In this document: piece by piece, positions 28,414 through 38,753 of the stretch
How positions within the stretch are numbered: position 1 is the stretch's first letter
Layout of the letters: the number at the start of each line of letters is the position of its first letter
Program-made: the position numbers and the translations under genes
From: Chromatiales bacterium
Lineage (GTDB): Bacteria; Pseudomonadota; Gammaproteobacteria; Chromatiales; Chromatiaceae
Reading direction: 5' to 3'
NCBI GenBank assembly: GCA_030145425.1
Contig: JAQYVO010000196.1
Location: 1 to 62,083 of the forward strand
DNA: 62,083 nucleotides
Notes under the pieces: generated by a model
What the model was told of the DNA's origin: nothing
Seen by the model: the letters and a program-made list of their open reading frames with translations, nothing else
Databases searched by the model: none

Positions 28414-31167
28414 CTATTTTATTTGCGCCAGAAGCTCCTGGGCCTGTTTCGCGAAGGGAGAGTCCGGGGTTTCCCTGACTATCGATTTAAGTACTCTTGC
28501 AGCTTCCTTGTCCCTTCCCGATTTATGCAGTGCGTAGCCTACGTGGTAGCCGATCTCCGGATGATCCGGCGCCAGTAACAGCGCCTCCTGAAGCATCCGC
28601 AGCCCCTCCTCGGGTGAACCCAGATTGAACATGGCCCAGCCATAGGTATCCATGACTTCGGGGCGCCTGGGTGCCAGTTCGTAGGCCCTCCGGGACAGGT
28701 CGATGGCCCGCTTGTCACCGCGCGCCTGATAAAGCCAGGCCAGGTTGTTCAGGGCGGCTATATTGTCGGGTTCACCCTTCAGCGATTTTTCGTACTGAAC
28801 CATGGCTTCGTCTTCCCGTCCCGTGCCTTGCAGCATCATCGCATAGGCCCCGCGGGTTCTTGCATCCTCGGGATGATTCTTCAACCAGTCCTGGACCTGC
28901 ACCAGACTCTTCTCTTTGTCTCCTCTGGCGTTTTGCAGCCGGGCCATGTCAAGGGCGAGTTTTGCCCTGGGCTGTAATCGATATGCCTCGGCTATTGCAG
29001 CAATGGCTTCCTCATATTGGTTCTGTGCGATGAGGGCTGATGCAGCGAGCTCATGACCAATACCGAGCTTGGGAAAACTGCTCTGAATCTGTGTGGCCCT
29101 GGACAGGGCATCGCCATAGTTACGATCGCTCAGGTCCAGTCTGACCATGGCCACCTGTGCGGGCAAGTAGCCGGGCTGGTTTTCAAGTGCCTTCCGCAGG
29201 CTGCTTCTCGCAGCATCCTGATTACCCACGGCCTGTTCAGTGCCCGCCAGAAGCGTCAGATTCTGTGCCGTTGGCCATTTCTCCGCAAGCCGTCTGAAGG
29301 TACCTGCCGCATTGTTGGACTCACCTGCCGCAAGTTGAGCTGTACCCAGAACGCGAGACGCGGCCTCCTGGTCCGGGAAACTGGTTGCCAGCTCATTGGC
29401 GGCACGCAGCGCCTTCAGCTTGGCCCCGTCATTGAGATAGGCCTGTGTCAGCAACAGACCGGGTTTACTGGATTCTGGATTGGCGTCCCGGGCCTTTTTC
29501 AGCCATTCGTAGACCTTTGCCCGGTCTCCACGCTGTTCCGCCAGGGCAGCCATGCCGATCATTGCATTGAGATTATCGGGATCGCGATCCAAAGCTGAGA
29601 GAAAATGGCCCTCCGCAGCCTTCAGCTCGCCGCTGGAAACCTCCATTCGGGCCAGGTTGATTTCCGCGGTTACAAACTTGGGATCCAGCTCCAGGGCCTT
29701 CTCGAACTTTGCCCTCGCCTTCTCCCGATCGCCGCCCGCCAGGTAGGCCAGGCCGGACAGATTGACCGGCACCGGATTGTCCGGCATGCGCGCCTCAAGT
29801 GCACGGGAAGCCTCAAGTGCCTTCTCGATCTCATTGTTTCTAAGATGCGACAGCACCAGCAGAATATCTGCCTGCATGAGGTCCTGCCCCAGATCCACCG
29901 CAGACTGAAGCTCTGTAATCGCTTCGCCGGTATTGCCCTGCGCCAGCAGCCCGAACGCCAGCTGGGTGCGCAGCGTTGCAAGATCCGGCGACAATTCCAC
30001 TGCCCTGCCCAGGAGTTCCGACCCCTGCTCGAATCGCCCGGTTTGCAGATAGGCGTTGCCCAGCATCGCCAGCAGCTGCGCATCATCGGGATACTGCACC
30101 ATCGCCGGCTCAAGTAGTTCGATGGCCCGGTCGACCTGCTTCAGCTTTATGCGTGCCGCGGCCGTCAGCTTGATGGCCGGGAGACTGCCCGGCATGGCGG
30201 CTAGCGCCCGGGTCAGGTACTCGTCGGCCAGGGCGATTTCTCCCAGAGCAAACTTGGTTGCCCCGTATAAAAGCTGACTCTGCGGATGAGATGGGACTAA
30301 TTCCAGAACCCGACTCAGGTACACTTCCGCCTGCTCCAGGTCGCCTGTCTGAAACGCATACACGCCCTGGAGATAGAGGACGATAGGGCTGCCGGGAGCA
30401 AGCTGTTCAAGTTTTGCCAGATCCACGGCCGCCGGGTCAAACCGGCGTTGATGCAGATTGATTACGACTCTGCCCAGCAGGGCCGGAGTGTTGGAGGGAT
30501 CAACTTCGAGTGCCTTGTCAAAATCTTTAAACGCCAACTCCAGCTGGCCTGAACGGCGATAATACTCCCCCCGCATCCCCAATGCCTGAATGTTGTCGGG
30601 GTGCCTGACCAGGAGTTCGTCAAGCTTTGCCTTCCCCTCTTCTTCCCTGCCGGAAATGAAAGCCACCCGCGCGAGTCCGACAGCCGCCTTCTGCTGGTCA
30701 GGATCTATGGCGAGTGACTGTTTGAATGCCCGCTCCGCCCGGTCAATATTCTGCTTACCGAGAAATGCCTGGCCTCGCAGGGCCATAATGGACGCCTGAA
30801 CGGAGCCTTCGGGGACCGGGTCGGTTTCAATCTCATCTATGATCTCATCGAACTTGCCCTGTAACAGGTACGCCTGACCCAGGTTCAAGCGCCAGACGTC
30901 CTCCACCGCACGGTGGATTTTGGCCCTTTTGAGCTCCTTCTCCGCCGAAGCGCCGTCTCCAAGATCCAGATATATTCGCCCCAGGAGAAGTCTTGCATCT
31001 GCGTTGGCCGGATCCTCCTGCAAGGTATTCTTCAACTGAATTACCGCAGAACTGACATCCCCTTCAGCAAGATGCCGTTTGGCCTCCGACAGATAGTCCT
31101 CTGCCATCACACCCTGAACACACGAAAAAAGCAGCAGCATCGAAAGCGTAAAGATCCAGGATTTCAT
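28414..31167 (-). CDS. prsT: PEP-CTERM/XrtA system TPR-repeat lipoprotein PrsT
   Basis: A 917-residue protein made almost wholly of tetratricopeptide repeats after an N-terminal export signal with a possible lipobox (LLFSC at residues 12-16). Repeats such as NADARLLLGRIYLDLGD, NIQALGMRGEYYRRSG and DNIAALNNLAWLYQARGD recur to the C-terminus. Length and order match PrsT, a putative outer-membrane-side scaffold of exosortase-associated exopolysaccharide loci. It is the last gene of the unit starting with the sugar transferase. The exact role of PrsT is not established biochemically. Confidence 0.9.
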   Translation of the reverse strand: MKSWIFTLSMLLLFSCVQGVMAEDYLSEAKRHLAEGDVSSAVIQLKNTLQEDPANADARLLLGRIYLDLGDGASAEKELKRAKIHRAVEDVWRLNLGQAYLLQGKFDEIIDEIETDPVPEGSVQASIMALRGQAFLGKQNIDRAERAFKQSLAIDPDQQKAAVGLARVAFISGREEEGKAKLDELLVRHPDNIQALGMRGEYYRRSGQLELAFKDFDKALEVDPSNTPALLGRVVINLHQRRFDPAAVDLAKLEQLAPGSPIVLYLQGVYAFQTGDLEQAEVYLSRVLELVPSHPQSQLLYGATKFALGEIALADEYLTRALAAMPGSLPAIKLTAAARIKLKQVDRAIELLEPAMVQYPDDAQLLAMLGNAYLQTGRFEQGSELLGRAVELSPDLATLRTQLAFGLLAQGNTGEAITELQSAVDLGQDLMQADILLVLSHLRNNEIEKALEASRALEARMPDNPVPVNLSGLAYLAGGDREKARAKFEKALELDPKFVTAEINLARMEVSSGELKAAEGHFLSALDRDPDNLNAMIGMAALAEQRGDRAKVYEWLKKARDANPESSKPGLLLTQAYLNDGAKLKALRAANELATSFPDQEAASRVLGTAQLAAGESNNAAGTFRRLAEKWPTAQNLTLLAGTEQAVGNQDAARSSLRKALENQPGYLPAQVAMVRLDLSDRNYGDALSRATQIQSSFPKLGIGHELAASALIAQNQYEEAIAAIAEAYRLQPRAKLALDMARLQNARGDKEKSLVQVQDWLKNHPEDARTRGAYAMMLQGTGREDEAMVQYEKSLKGEPDNIAALNNLAWLYQARGDKRAIDLSRRAYELAPRRPEVMDTYGWAMFNLGSPEEGLRMLQEALLLAPDHPEIGYHVGYALHKSGRDKEAARVLKSIVRETPDSPFAKQAQELLAQIK

Positions 31168-31211
31168 TTTTTTTCCTTAACAGTCAGATACAGGCCGGAG
31201 TCATCCGGGAG

Positions 31212-32579
31212 CTACAAAGTAATACTGTACTTGCGCAGCAAATTGTATAGCGTAGGGCGTGTTATACCCAACATCTCCGCCGTTCTAGACACATTGTTTT
31301 CTGAATAGTTGAGGGCGCGCAGCATTGCCCGGCGCTCGGCGGACTCCCTGACCTGCCGGAGATTGAAGGGCTCTGTATGGCCGTCCACGTCATCCATTTC
31401 CAGATCCTCTTCCGATACCTGAGCGCCGTCCGCCATGATCACCGAACGCTTGACCCGGTTTTCGAGTTCCCGCACGTTGCCGGGCCAGTCATACTGTTCG
31501 ATAGCCACGAGTGCCTTCTGTGTGAATCCCTTTACGGGACGGTTGAGCTGCCGGGCGAACTGCTGCAGAAACCATCGGGCAAGCACTACCGCGTCACCCT
31601 CGCGCTCCCGCAGTGGCGACACCCTGATCGTGGCCTCATTTATCCTGTAGAACAGATCCTCCCGGAAACTGCCTTCGCCGATCATTTCCTTCAGGTCCCG
31701 GTGCGTTGCGCAGATAACACGCACATCCACGGGTATTTCTTTTCTGCCACCCACTCTTTCGATGACCCGCTCCTGGAGAAAACGCAGCAGCTTGGCCTGA
31801 AGCGCCAAGGAAAGATCTCCCACCTCATCAAGGAAAAGGATCCCGCCTTCCGCCACTTCAATCTTTCCTATCGTAGTCTTCGTGGCCCCGGTGAAAGCAC
31901 CTTTTTCATATCCAAAAAGCTCGCTTTCCAGAAGATTCTCCGGTATCGCCGCGCAATTGATGGCCACCAGTCGGTTCGCGGAACGATTGCTCAACGCATG
32001 AAGCCCTTTCACCACGAGCTCCTTGCCGGTTCCGCTCTCCCCGAGTATGAGCGTGGAAACATCGGTGGGTGCCAGCTTTTCCACCATCTTGCAAACCTTG
32101 AGCATCTCCGTGCTCACAGCGATGATGCCGTCAAGGGGTGACAAACTCTCACTGGTCGCCAGGCGTCTGTTTTCCTGCTCCAGATTGTGCACTCTCGCCG
32201 CCCGTTCCACCACGAGGTTCAGAAGATCGGGGTCGATCGGCTTTTCGTAGAAATCATAGGCGCCCAGCCCGATGGCACGTACCGCGTTGTTGCTGTCGTT
32301 GTGCCCGGTCACCACGATGACTTTGGTGTCCGGAGCCAGGGATAGGATCTCCTTGAGCGTGGCAAACCCTTCAGTGACACCCCCCGGATCGGGAGGTAAA
32401 CCGAGGTCAAGCGTCACGACAGCCGGCTCCAACCGCCGCAACTGCGCCAGCGCCGACTCCCTGTCAACCGCCCCTTCCACCTCATAACCCTCAAACCCCC
32501 ACTGGAGCTGGCTCAACAGGCCCGGGTCATCCTCCACTATCAATAGTTTCTTTTCGGGTTCACTCAATTCCAATTCCAT
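31212..32579 (-). CDS. prsR: PEP-CTERM-box response regulator PrsR (sigma-54 activator)
   Basis: A 455-residue NtrC-type regulator. The receiver domain (10-130) has its phosphoacceptor Asp in [11 protein letters not shown]; the AAA+ domain has Walker A GESGTGKE, the sigma-54 contact loop GAFTGA, and the Walker B region [11 protein letters not shown]; the C-terminal helix-turn-helix is [20 protein letters not shown]. It lies 20 bases after prsK, its likely cognate kinase. The family is defined as the regulator associated with exosortase/PEP-CTERM genomes, where it is thought to activate sigma-54 promoters of PEP-CTERM genes. No PEP-CTERM target gene is in the window. Confidence 0.93.
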   Translation of the reverse strand: MELELSEPEKKLLIVEDDPGLLSQLQWGFEGYEVEGAVDRESALAQLRRLEPAVVTLDLGLPPDPGGVTEGFATLKEILSLAPDTKVIVVTGHNDSNNAVRAIGLGAYDFYEKPIDPDLLNLVVERAARVHNLEQENRRLATSESLSPLDGIIAVSTEMLKVCKMVEKLAPTDVSTLILGESGTGKELVVKGLHALSNRSANRLVAINCAAIPENLLESELFGYEKGAFTGATKTTIGKIEVAEGGILFLDEVGDLSLALQAKLLRFLQERVIERVGGRKEIPVDVRVICATHRDLKEMIGEGSFREDLFYRINEATIRVSPLREREGDAVVLARWFLQQFARQLNRPVKGFTQKALVAIEQYDWPGNVRELENRVKRSVIMADGAQVSEEDLEMDDVDGHTEPFNLRQVRESAERRAMLRALNYSENNVSRTAEMLGITRPTLYNLLRKYSITL

Positions 32580-32598
32580 CCTTCAGGGGATAACAGGC

Positions 32599-34647
32599 TC
32601 ATGTGTATGTATCGGCCAAGGGTATTATTAGTTTGAACCGGGTGCCCTCACCCACCCTGCTGTAAACCTCCACCCTTCCCCCGAGAGAGTGGATAAACTC
32701 CCGGCATTCGTAGGCGCCTACGCCCATTCCGGTCAAGCCTTTTGTCGAGTCGAAGGGCCGAAAAAGCCGCTCTCTGATGAACAGTTCGTCCATGCCTGAT
32801 CCATCATCGGCAATCTCCACTATCGCCATCTTGTCGGCAGAATGCAATCCCGCTTCCACGGATCCCCCAAGGTTTGTGGCGTCCTGGGCATTCTGGATCA
32901 CATGCCCGAGAACCGCCTCCATTCTGTCAGGATCTGCCAATACCCAGACTTCATCGGTATCCGTCATCAGCCTCGGGACCGGCTCTTGCATCGACTTGGC
33001 GGCAATCGTCTCTTTCAGTATGTGGCTGAGTTCAACCCTGCTGCGCCTTTCATCGGTCACCGAACTTCGCATATAGGACATCAGCCGGGTCATTTTCCTC
33101 ACCGCATTGTCTATGGTGAGAAAAGCATCATCGACAAAGGCGGGGTTCTGCCGGTGTTTCTCGGCATTTTTTACGATAAGGGACAGCTGAGCTATCAGAT
33201 TCTTCAAATCATGCACGACAAACGCCGAAAGGCGGTTGAATCCATCGAACTGTTTTGCCTCGGTCAATGCTTCCGCTGTCTTGTACAGGGTCAGGTAGCT
33301 GGCCGCCTGTCGTCCTGCGGTCTTGAGGAGATCCAGGTTTTCCCAATTGAGCTTGATTCTGGTCCTTGGTTTCGTAAGAAACACAAAACCCATCACGCGA
33401 TCATCGTGGATCAGGGGAACGATCAACCACCCCCCCTCCAGGGAGGTCAACCATGGGGGCAGTATCAGCGCCTCGTAAAGTTCCGGCTGAGACGTGTATT
33501 CATCCAGATTAATGACCCACTGCCTGTTTCCCAGAAAATCGACCAACGAGCCGAGTTCCGGGTCACTCTCTATTTCCGGCCTGGGTTGATTGCGGTTCGC
33601 AACCAGTTCGCATTCCCGGTTCTCCGAATACAGCCACAACAAACCGCCTGTGCTGTCTACAATTTCGCCAAGGGCCCAGATGACGCGTTCAAACAAAGGC
33701 TCTTTCACTTCCTGCCCTGAAAGAAGACGAATCAGTCGCAGCCATTCCTCGCGATAGTCGTAGCGGTAACTGAAAAAATGCTTGTTGATAAAGACTTTCG
33801 CCCGCGCCCTCACCTGCCCCGAAAAGAGCAGCGCAACCAGCACCAGGACTGCGGCAAACAGGAAGGTGATCTGCAGAACCGCCCCCCATTCCCCCCCGTA
33901 GAGCTTGATGTAATAGCCCGCAAAGGCCATCAGCAGCATGTAGACGCCGGCACTCAGCAGCGTCGTGGTGTGAAATACGATTCTTTTGGACACGAAAAGA
34001 TCCAGGGACCAGGTTGGATTCCTGGCAGCCGTAATAGCCAGCAGCGGTACGATCATCGCGGCCACTCCACCCCTGGCATACCAGAGATCGGCGTCGATTC
34101 GCTTGAACAACAGGGCGTCGGAGAACAGATAGAAGTCGAATGCGAACATCCCGCCTAGCCCAAAACAGAGATACTTGATACCCCAGCGATTCTCCGTCGT
34201 GGTATTGCGATAGAGTTGCTCCACCAGCATCATGCCCGCCACGGCGCTCACCACCTGACCCAGATATCGCGCATCCAGAAACACGACCGGCAACAAAACG
34301 GTTTCCGGCAGCACCAGCATTGCACTGGCGACCAGGATTACGATGGATAGAATCCGAAAAAGGGAAGTCGAGGTACTGCTCTGCTTCGCCATGCGAAAAA
34401 GCAGCACCATAAGAAAACCGCACCAGGCAAGGTTCTTGAGGGCCTCCATGCCCCAGATGACCACACCCGGTACCAGCCTGAATCCGGATTGAAGCGCAAA
34501 CAGACCCGACCAGACCATGGTGATGAAGGTTGCGGCCAGCATCAACCCCCCCTGCAGCCGGCCACGCCAACTGGTCAGAAGCAGGAGCAGAAGTATCAGC
34601 AGCAGGACAGCGGCAAAGGTGAAACCGAGAACGGCAAATTCAGACAT
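32599..34647 (-). CDS. prsK: PEP-CTERM/XrtA system histidine kinase PrsK
   Basis: A 682-residue membrane histidine kinase. About eight to ten N-terminal helices (residues 5-290) are followed by a GAF-like domain, a dimerisation region with phosphoacceptor His in FVVHDLKNLIAQL, and an ATP-binding domain with GHVIQNAQDAT, ADDGSGMD and GMGVGAYECREFI. The layout matches PrsK. It precedes prsR on the same strand. The signal it senses is unknown. Confidence 0.93.
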   Translation of the reverse strand: MSEFAVLGFTFAAVLLLILLLLLLTSWRGRLQGGLMLAATFITMVWSGLFALQSGFRLVPGVVIWGMEALKNLAWCGFLMVLLFRMAKQSSTSTSLFRILSIVILVASAMLVLPETVLLPVVFLDARYLGQVVSAVAGMMLVEQLYRNTTTENRWGIKYLCFGLGGMFAFDFYLFSDALLFKRIDADLWYARGGVAAMIVPLLAITAARNPTWSLDLFVSKRIVFHTTTLLSAGVYMLLMAFAGYYIKLYGGEWGAVLQITFLFAAVLVLVALLFSGQVRARAKVFINKHFFSYRYDYREEWLRLIRLLSGQEVKEPLFERVIWALGEIVDSTGGLLWLYSENRECELVANRNQPRPEIESDPELGSLVDFLGNRQWVINLDEYTSQPELYEALILPPWLTSLEGGWLIVPLIHDDRVMGFVFLTKPRTRIKLNWENLDLLKTAGRQAASYLTLYKTAEALTEAKQFDGFNRLSAFVVHDLKNLIAQLSLIVKNAEKHRQNPAFVDDAFLTIDNAVRKMTRLMSYMRSSVTDERRSRVELSHILKETIAAKSMQEPVPRLMTDTDEVWVLADPDRMEAVLGHVIQNAQDATNLGGSVEAGLHSADKMAIVEIADDGSGMDELFIRERLFRPFDSTKGLTGMGVGAYECREFIHSLGGRVEVYSRVGEGTRFKLIIPLADTYT

Positions 34648-34707
34648 AAAGATCCCCGGAATCTGTTCCCGGAAGGCGTATCGGTAAGGTTGGGGACAAT
34701 CTAAGGC

Positions 34708-36108
34708 TCAACGAGCACCCTTTCCCATCAGAACAACCTCAACTGTCTCCAGGAGTATGACGAGGTCGAGAAATATATTGGCGTTCTTCACATAGTAAAG
34801 GTCGTACTGCAGTTTCTGCTTGGCATCCTCCAATGAGGATCCGTACTGATAGCGCAGCTGGGCCCATCCCGTGACACCGGGTTTAACCCGATGTCTCTCC
34901 CGATAGTAGGGTATCTGCTTTTCCAGCTCCAGCACGAACTCCGGTCTCTCCGGTCTGGGTCCTACCAGCGTCATATCCCCTTTCAGGACATTGAAAAGCT
35001 GGGGCAGCTCGTCCAGCCGCGTTTTACGAATAAAATTCCCGAGCATCGTGACTCGGGTGTCATTCGAGGTTGCCCACCGTGCCACGCCGTCGGACTCTGC
35101 GTCCGGTTTCATACTCCGGAATTTATGAACTCTGAAGGTGCGACCATTCCGGCCCACTCTGGACTGATGATAAAAGACAGGGTGACGCCCCAGCGACCCG
35201 ATCAGGCTCAAGAGTGTGATGATCACGAAGAAAGGAGAGAGCATCATTATCATCAAAGCACTCACGGAAATATCCAGCAGCCTTTTCCCGTTCTGACCTA
35301 TTACGCCGACGTTGAATCCGGGGGAATAATAGATCCAGCTCGGGTGAAGCAGATCGATATTGACCCTCGAAGTCTCCTTTTCGAAAAAGGTCAGCAGATC
35401 AAAAATGACGATGCCTGACATCTTGCAATCCAGGATGTCATCCACCGGGAGCCCCTTTCTTCGGTCATCTACCGCAATGACGATCTCGTTGATTTCAAGC
35501 TCGAATACCAGATCCAGCAAAGATCCGGTCAACTCGGTCTGCCGGTCGTCGGAAATGATGCTGTGTCCCTCTTCCAGCCGAACATACCTGACAACCGTAA
35601 ATCCGAGCTGGTGGGGGCTATTCTCTTCCATACTCGCAATGCGCGCCGCATTCACACCCGTGCCCAATACGAGAACCCGGTGTTTCCGTGATTCCACACC
35701 CGCGAAATGAAAGAAGACAGCGCGCAGAATCAATATCCCGGCCAGCGAGAAGATCATGGCCAGGCCGAACACTCCGCGCCACAGAAAAAGATCCGGAAGC
35801 GCATAGAAAACCAGGCTCATGGCCATGGATGCGAGAAAAAAACTCACCCCTAGCCTGACGAGCAGTGCCGCCGCCCCCTGGAGACCGCGCTGATAGAGAC
35901 CCATCGCGATCATTGAGGAAGATACCAGCAATGCGTACAGCACCGCCGCAGAGTGGATTTCGGATCCGAGGGGCTGCTCGAGAAACCTCAAATTCAAACC
36001 GGTTCTGATGACATGGGCCCCAAGAAGGCATCCATAGAACAGGAAAAGCTCCAGCACTCCCAGGAGAAGAAATATCTTTGAAATGTAATGCCCGAAAAGT
36101 CTTAACAT
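34708..36108 (-). CDS. XrtA/PEP-CTERM-associated initiating sugar transferase
   Basis: A 466-residue polyprenyl-phosphate sugar-1-phosphate transferase of the WbaP/EpsB type (TIGR03013-like). Four to five N-terminal helices are followed by a Rossmann-like middle (HRVLVLGTGVNAARIA) and a C-terminal catalytic domain: KRLLDISVSALMIMM, QSRVGRNGRTFRVHKFRSM, and LPQLFNVLKGDMTLVGPRPE. It would load the first sugar of an exopolysaccharide onto undecaprenyl phosphate at the inner membrane. It is the first gene of the prsK-prsR-prsT unit and is divergent from two nucleotide-sugar genes. Confidence 0.93.
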   Translation of the reverse strand: MLRLFGHYISKIFLLLGVLELFLFYGCLLGAHVIRTGLNLRFLEQPLGSEIHSAAVLYALLVSSSMIAMGLYQRGLQGAAALLVRLGVSFFLASMAMSLVFYALPDLFLWRGVFGLAMIFSLAGILILRAVFFHFAGVESRKHRVLVLGTGVNAARIASMEENSPHQLGFTVVRYVRLEEGHSIISDDRQTELTGSLLDLVFELEINEIVIAVDDRRKGLPVDDILDCKMSGIVIFDLLTFFEKETSRVNIDLLHPSWIYYSPGFNVGVIGQNGKRLLDISVSALMIMMLSPFFVIITLLSLIGSLGRHPVFYHQSRVGRNGRTFRVHKFRSMKPDAESDGVARWATSNDTRVTMLGNFIRKTRLDELPQLFNVLKGDMTLVGPRPERPEFVLELEKQIPYYRERHRVKPGVTGWAQLRYQYGSSLEDAKQKLQYDLYYVKNANIFLDLVILLETVEVVLMGKGAR

Positions 36109-36418
36109 ATCGCTGGGATTATACAGGATAGACGGAATACCATATCAACTTGACCTGCCGGGGCTCTGCATTCCGCGCTCGCGGAAGCGGGGCAGGCAGG
36201 GTATCATTTTGTGCACTGATTCGGTCGAATGTTTTTTCACGATGATCTCTGACCCGACAACCCGTTTACCGGTCTAAAGAAACTCATCTGGAAACCGACA
36301 CATCTGAGGGTTGTTCGCGACGCTCACTGTACATCTGTTAAGCGTTAACGGCGGTTTGCGAAAAAAATTCATACCATTTCAACAAGCGGATTTCATTATT
36401 CGGGGCAATAGGGTAACA
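36109..36418. other. 310-base divergent region between polysaccharide genes
   Basis: No gene is seen. The stretch presumably holds promoters for both directions. It contains a stepped hairpin (see 36154-36196). A TATAAT-like hexamer sits only nine bases before the minus-strand ATG, too close for a normal leader. No sigma-54 promoter matching TGGCAC-N5-TTGC was found on either strand, although the nearby PrsR is a sigma-54 activator. Confidence 0.5.
36154..36196. repeat. Stepped GC-rich hairpin
   Basis: Outer stem CCTGCC/GGCAGG encloses a perfect 7-bp inner stem TTCCGCG-CT-CGCGGAA. It may be a REP-type unit, a leader hairpin or a binding site. Its T-poor flanks argue against a rho-independent terminator. 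Confidence 0.5.
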
Positions 36419-37696
36419 ATGATCAAATTGGAAGATGTGCGCATAGGGGTGATAGGCTTGGGATATGTGGGACTGCCCCTTGCGGTGGAGTTCGGCAAGC
36501 AGTTCCCCACTATGGGGCTGGATGTGAACGCCGAAAGAATTGCGGAACTCAAGAACGGCGCCGACAGTTCTCTGGAAGTGGAACCCGAGGAACTGAAGAG
36601 TGCGGAGAAACTCAGTTACACGCTGCTCCCGGAAGATCTCAAGGACTGCAACGTCTATATAGTGACCGTACCGACACCTATCGATCAACACAAACGCCCT
36701 GACCTTTCACCTCTGATCGGTGCCAGCCAGATGCTCGGGGCGCTGGTGAGCCCGGGTGACGTGGCCATTTACGAGTCCACGGTCTATCCCGGGGCGACCG
36801 AGGAAATCTGCGTACCCATTATCGAGGAACTGTCCGGCCTGGCGTTCAACAGGGATTTTTTCGTGGGCTACAGCCCCGAGAGAATCAATCCCGGAGACAA
36901 GGAGCACCGGGTGGTCAACATCAAGAAGGTGACATCGGGATCAACGCCGGAGGTGGCGGATTTCGTTGACAGCCTGTATCGCCGGGTCATTACCGCCGGA
37001 ACTCATAAAGCCAGCAGCGTCAAGGTGGCGGAGGCGGCAAAGGTCATCGAGAACACGCAAAGGGACGTCAACATTGCCCTGATCAATGAACTGGCACTGA
37101 TCTTCAACCGGTTGGGGATAGACACTCAGGAGGTACTCGATGCTGCGGGCAGCAAGTGGAACTTCCTCCCGTTCAGGCCCGGGCTGGTAGGCGGTCACTG
37201 TATCGGTGTGGATCCTTATTATCTGACGCACAAAGCACAGGAAATTGGATATCATCCGGAAATGATCCTCGCGGGCAGACGCATCAACGACGGCATGGGA
37301 AGCTACGTGGTGACCGAGGTCATAAAGCTGATGATTAAAAACCAACTCCCGGTCGCCGGGAGCCGGGTGCTGATCATGGGGCTGACTTTCAAGGAAAACT
37401 GCCCGGACCTGAGAAATACCCGGGTGGTGGACATGATCGAGGAGTTCAAGGCCTACCAGGCTGAAGTCGATGTCTACGACCCGTGGGTCGTCCCTGCCGA
37501 AGCCATCAGGGAATACGGAGTCGAACCGATCAAGGAGCTGAAAGAAAACAGCTATTCCGCGGTTCTGCTGGCGGTGGCCCACCGGCAGTTTGTCGATATG
37601 GGCGTCGAAAAGCTTCGCTCGCTCTGCCAGGCCGACGGAATTCTTTACGATATCAAGCACACTCTGCCGAAAGCGGAGACTGACGGAAGGCTGTGA
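36419..37696 (+). CDS. tviB: Nucleotide sugar dehydrogenase (UDP-HexNAc 6-dehydrogenase, TviB/WbpA-like)
   Basis: A 425-residue NAD-dependent enzyme that oxidises the C6 of a UDP-sugar to the uronic acid. The N-terminal Rossmann motif is [17 protein letters not shown], the central domain has [15 protein letters not shown], the catalytic Cys is in [12 protein letters not shown], and the C-terminal domain starts [19 protein letters not shown]. The pattern resembles TviB/WbpA/WbpO enzymes acting on UDP-GlcNAc or UDP-GalNAc more than classical UDP-glucose dehydrogenase. ATG 36419 is preferred over an upstream in-frame ATG because the family begins right here ([15 protein letters not shown]). It is followed after 18 bases by an epimerase. 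Confidence 0.92.
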   Translation: MIKLEDVRIGVIGLGYVGLPLAVEFGKQFPTMGLDVNAERIAELKNGADSSLEVEPEELKSAEKLSYTLLPEDLKDCNVYIVTVPTPIDQHKRPDLSPLIGASQMLGALVSPGDVAIYESTVYPGATEEICVPIIEELSGLAFNRDFFVGYSPERINPGDKEHRVVNIKKVTSGSTPEVADFVDSLYRRVITAGTHKASSVKVAEAAKVIENTQRDVNIALINELALIFNRLGIDTQEVLDAAGSKWNFLPFRPGLVGGHCIGVDPYYLTHKAQEIGYHPEMILAGRRINDGMGSYVVTEVIKLMIKNQLPVAGSRVLIMGLTFKENCPDLRNTRVVDMIEEFKAYQAEVDVYDPWVVPAEAIREYGVEPIKELKENSYSAVLLAVAHRQFVDMGVEKLRSLCQADGILYDIKHTLPKAETDGRL

Positions 37697-37714
37697 TAGG
37701 GCCTGGGAATCTAA

Positions 37715-38722
37715 ATGAAAATACTTGTAACAGGCAGTGCCGGCTTCATCGGATCCGCCCTCTCTCTGAAACTGCTGGAGCGAGGTGACGAAGTCATTGG
37801 TATCGATTGTCTGAACGACTACTACGACGTTAAGTTGAAGGAGGCACGACTGGCCCGCACCCTGGCCTATCCGGGCTATAAGGATCTGCGCATCTTCCTG
37901 GAGGACCGGGAGGCCATCGCCAAAGCCTTTGCGGATCACAAACCAGACCGGGTAGTGAATCTTGCCGCCCAGGCCGGTGTCCGCTATTCCATTGAAAACC
38001 CGGCTGCCTATATAGACACCAATCTTCTGGGATTCGGGAACATACTGGAAGGATGCCGTCACAATGGTGTGGACCACCTGGTCTACGCCTCCAGCAGTTC
38101 CGTCTACGGGGCAAATACAGACATGCCCTTTTCGGTCCATCAGAATGTGGATCACCCGTTGAGCCTGTACGCTGCCAGCAAAAAAGCCAACGAATTGATG
38201 GCTCATACTTACAGCCATCTGTATAACCTGCCCACAACGGGACTGCGCTTCTTCACGGTCTACGGACCCTGGGGAAGGCCTGACATGGCCCTGTTCCTTT
38301 TCACCCGTAATATCCTCGAAGGCAAACCCATTGATGTTTTCAACTATGGCAACCACAGGCGGGATTTCACCTACATCGACGATATCGTGGAGGGCGTGAT
38401 CCGAACACTCGACCGGGTGGCCAAGCCCAATCCCGATTGGAGCGGGGACACGCCTGACTCCGCCACCAGCCTTGCACCCTACCGGCTCTACAATATCGGC
38501 AACAACAATCCCGTGGAGCTAAGGCACTACATCGAGGTGCTAGAGGGGTGCCTGGGGAAAAAGGCGGAGAAGAACCTGCTCCCCCTGCAGCCCGGCGACG
38601 TGCCGGACACCTACGCGGACGTTACCGCCCTGGTGAAGGATACGGGTTACAAACCAGCCACCTCGGTGGAAACTGGGATCAGGAATTTTGTGGACTGGTA
38701 CCGGGATTACTATCAGGCCTGA
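37715..38722 (+). CDS. NAD-dependent epimerase, UDP-glucuronate 4-epimerase-like
   Basis: A 335-residue short-chain dehydrogenase/epimerase. The glycine motif [12 protein letters not shown], the catalytic Ser and Tyr-Lys elements ([16 protein letters not shown] and [10 protein letters not shown]), and [18 protein letters not shown] with [11 protein letters not shown] are typical of UDP-glucuronate 4-epimerases (CapI/LspL type). It would convert the product of the dehydrogenase upstream, or a related uronate, for capsule or exopolysaccharide. The exact sugar is not provable from sequence. Confidence 0.92.
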   Translation: MKILVTGSAGFIGSALSLKLLERGDEVIGIDCLNDYYDVKLKEARLARTLAYPGYKDLRIFLEDREAIAKAFADHKPDRVVNLAAQAGVRYSIENPAAYIDTNLLGFGNILEGCRHNGVDHLVYASSSSVYGANTDMPFSVHQNVDHPLSLYAASKKANELMAHTYSHLYNLPTTGLRFFTVYGPWGRPDMALFLFTRNILEGKPIDVFNYGNHRRDFTYIDDIVEGVIRTLDRVAKPNPDWSGDTPDSATSLAPYRLYNIGNNNPVELRHYIEVLEGCLGKKAEKNLLPLQPGDVPDTYADVTALVKDTGYKPATSVETGIRNFVDWYRDYYQA

Positions 38723-38753
38723 GATCAGGCAATCTGGTGGGCCGCGAGGTACA

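Noticed and set aside
36118-36123. TATAAT-like hexamer on the minus strand before the initiating sugar transferase gene
   Set aside because: It lies nine bases from the ATG, leaving no room for a leader, and the best -35 match needs a 19-base spacer; probably coincidental.
36941-38356. A 471-codon minus-strand open frame opposite the dehydrogenase and epimerase genes
   Set aside because: It spans two well-supported plus-strand genes in a shadow frame and shows no domain or ribosome site.
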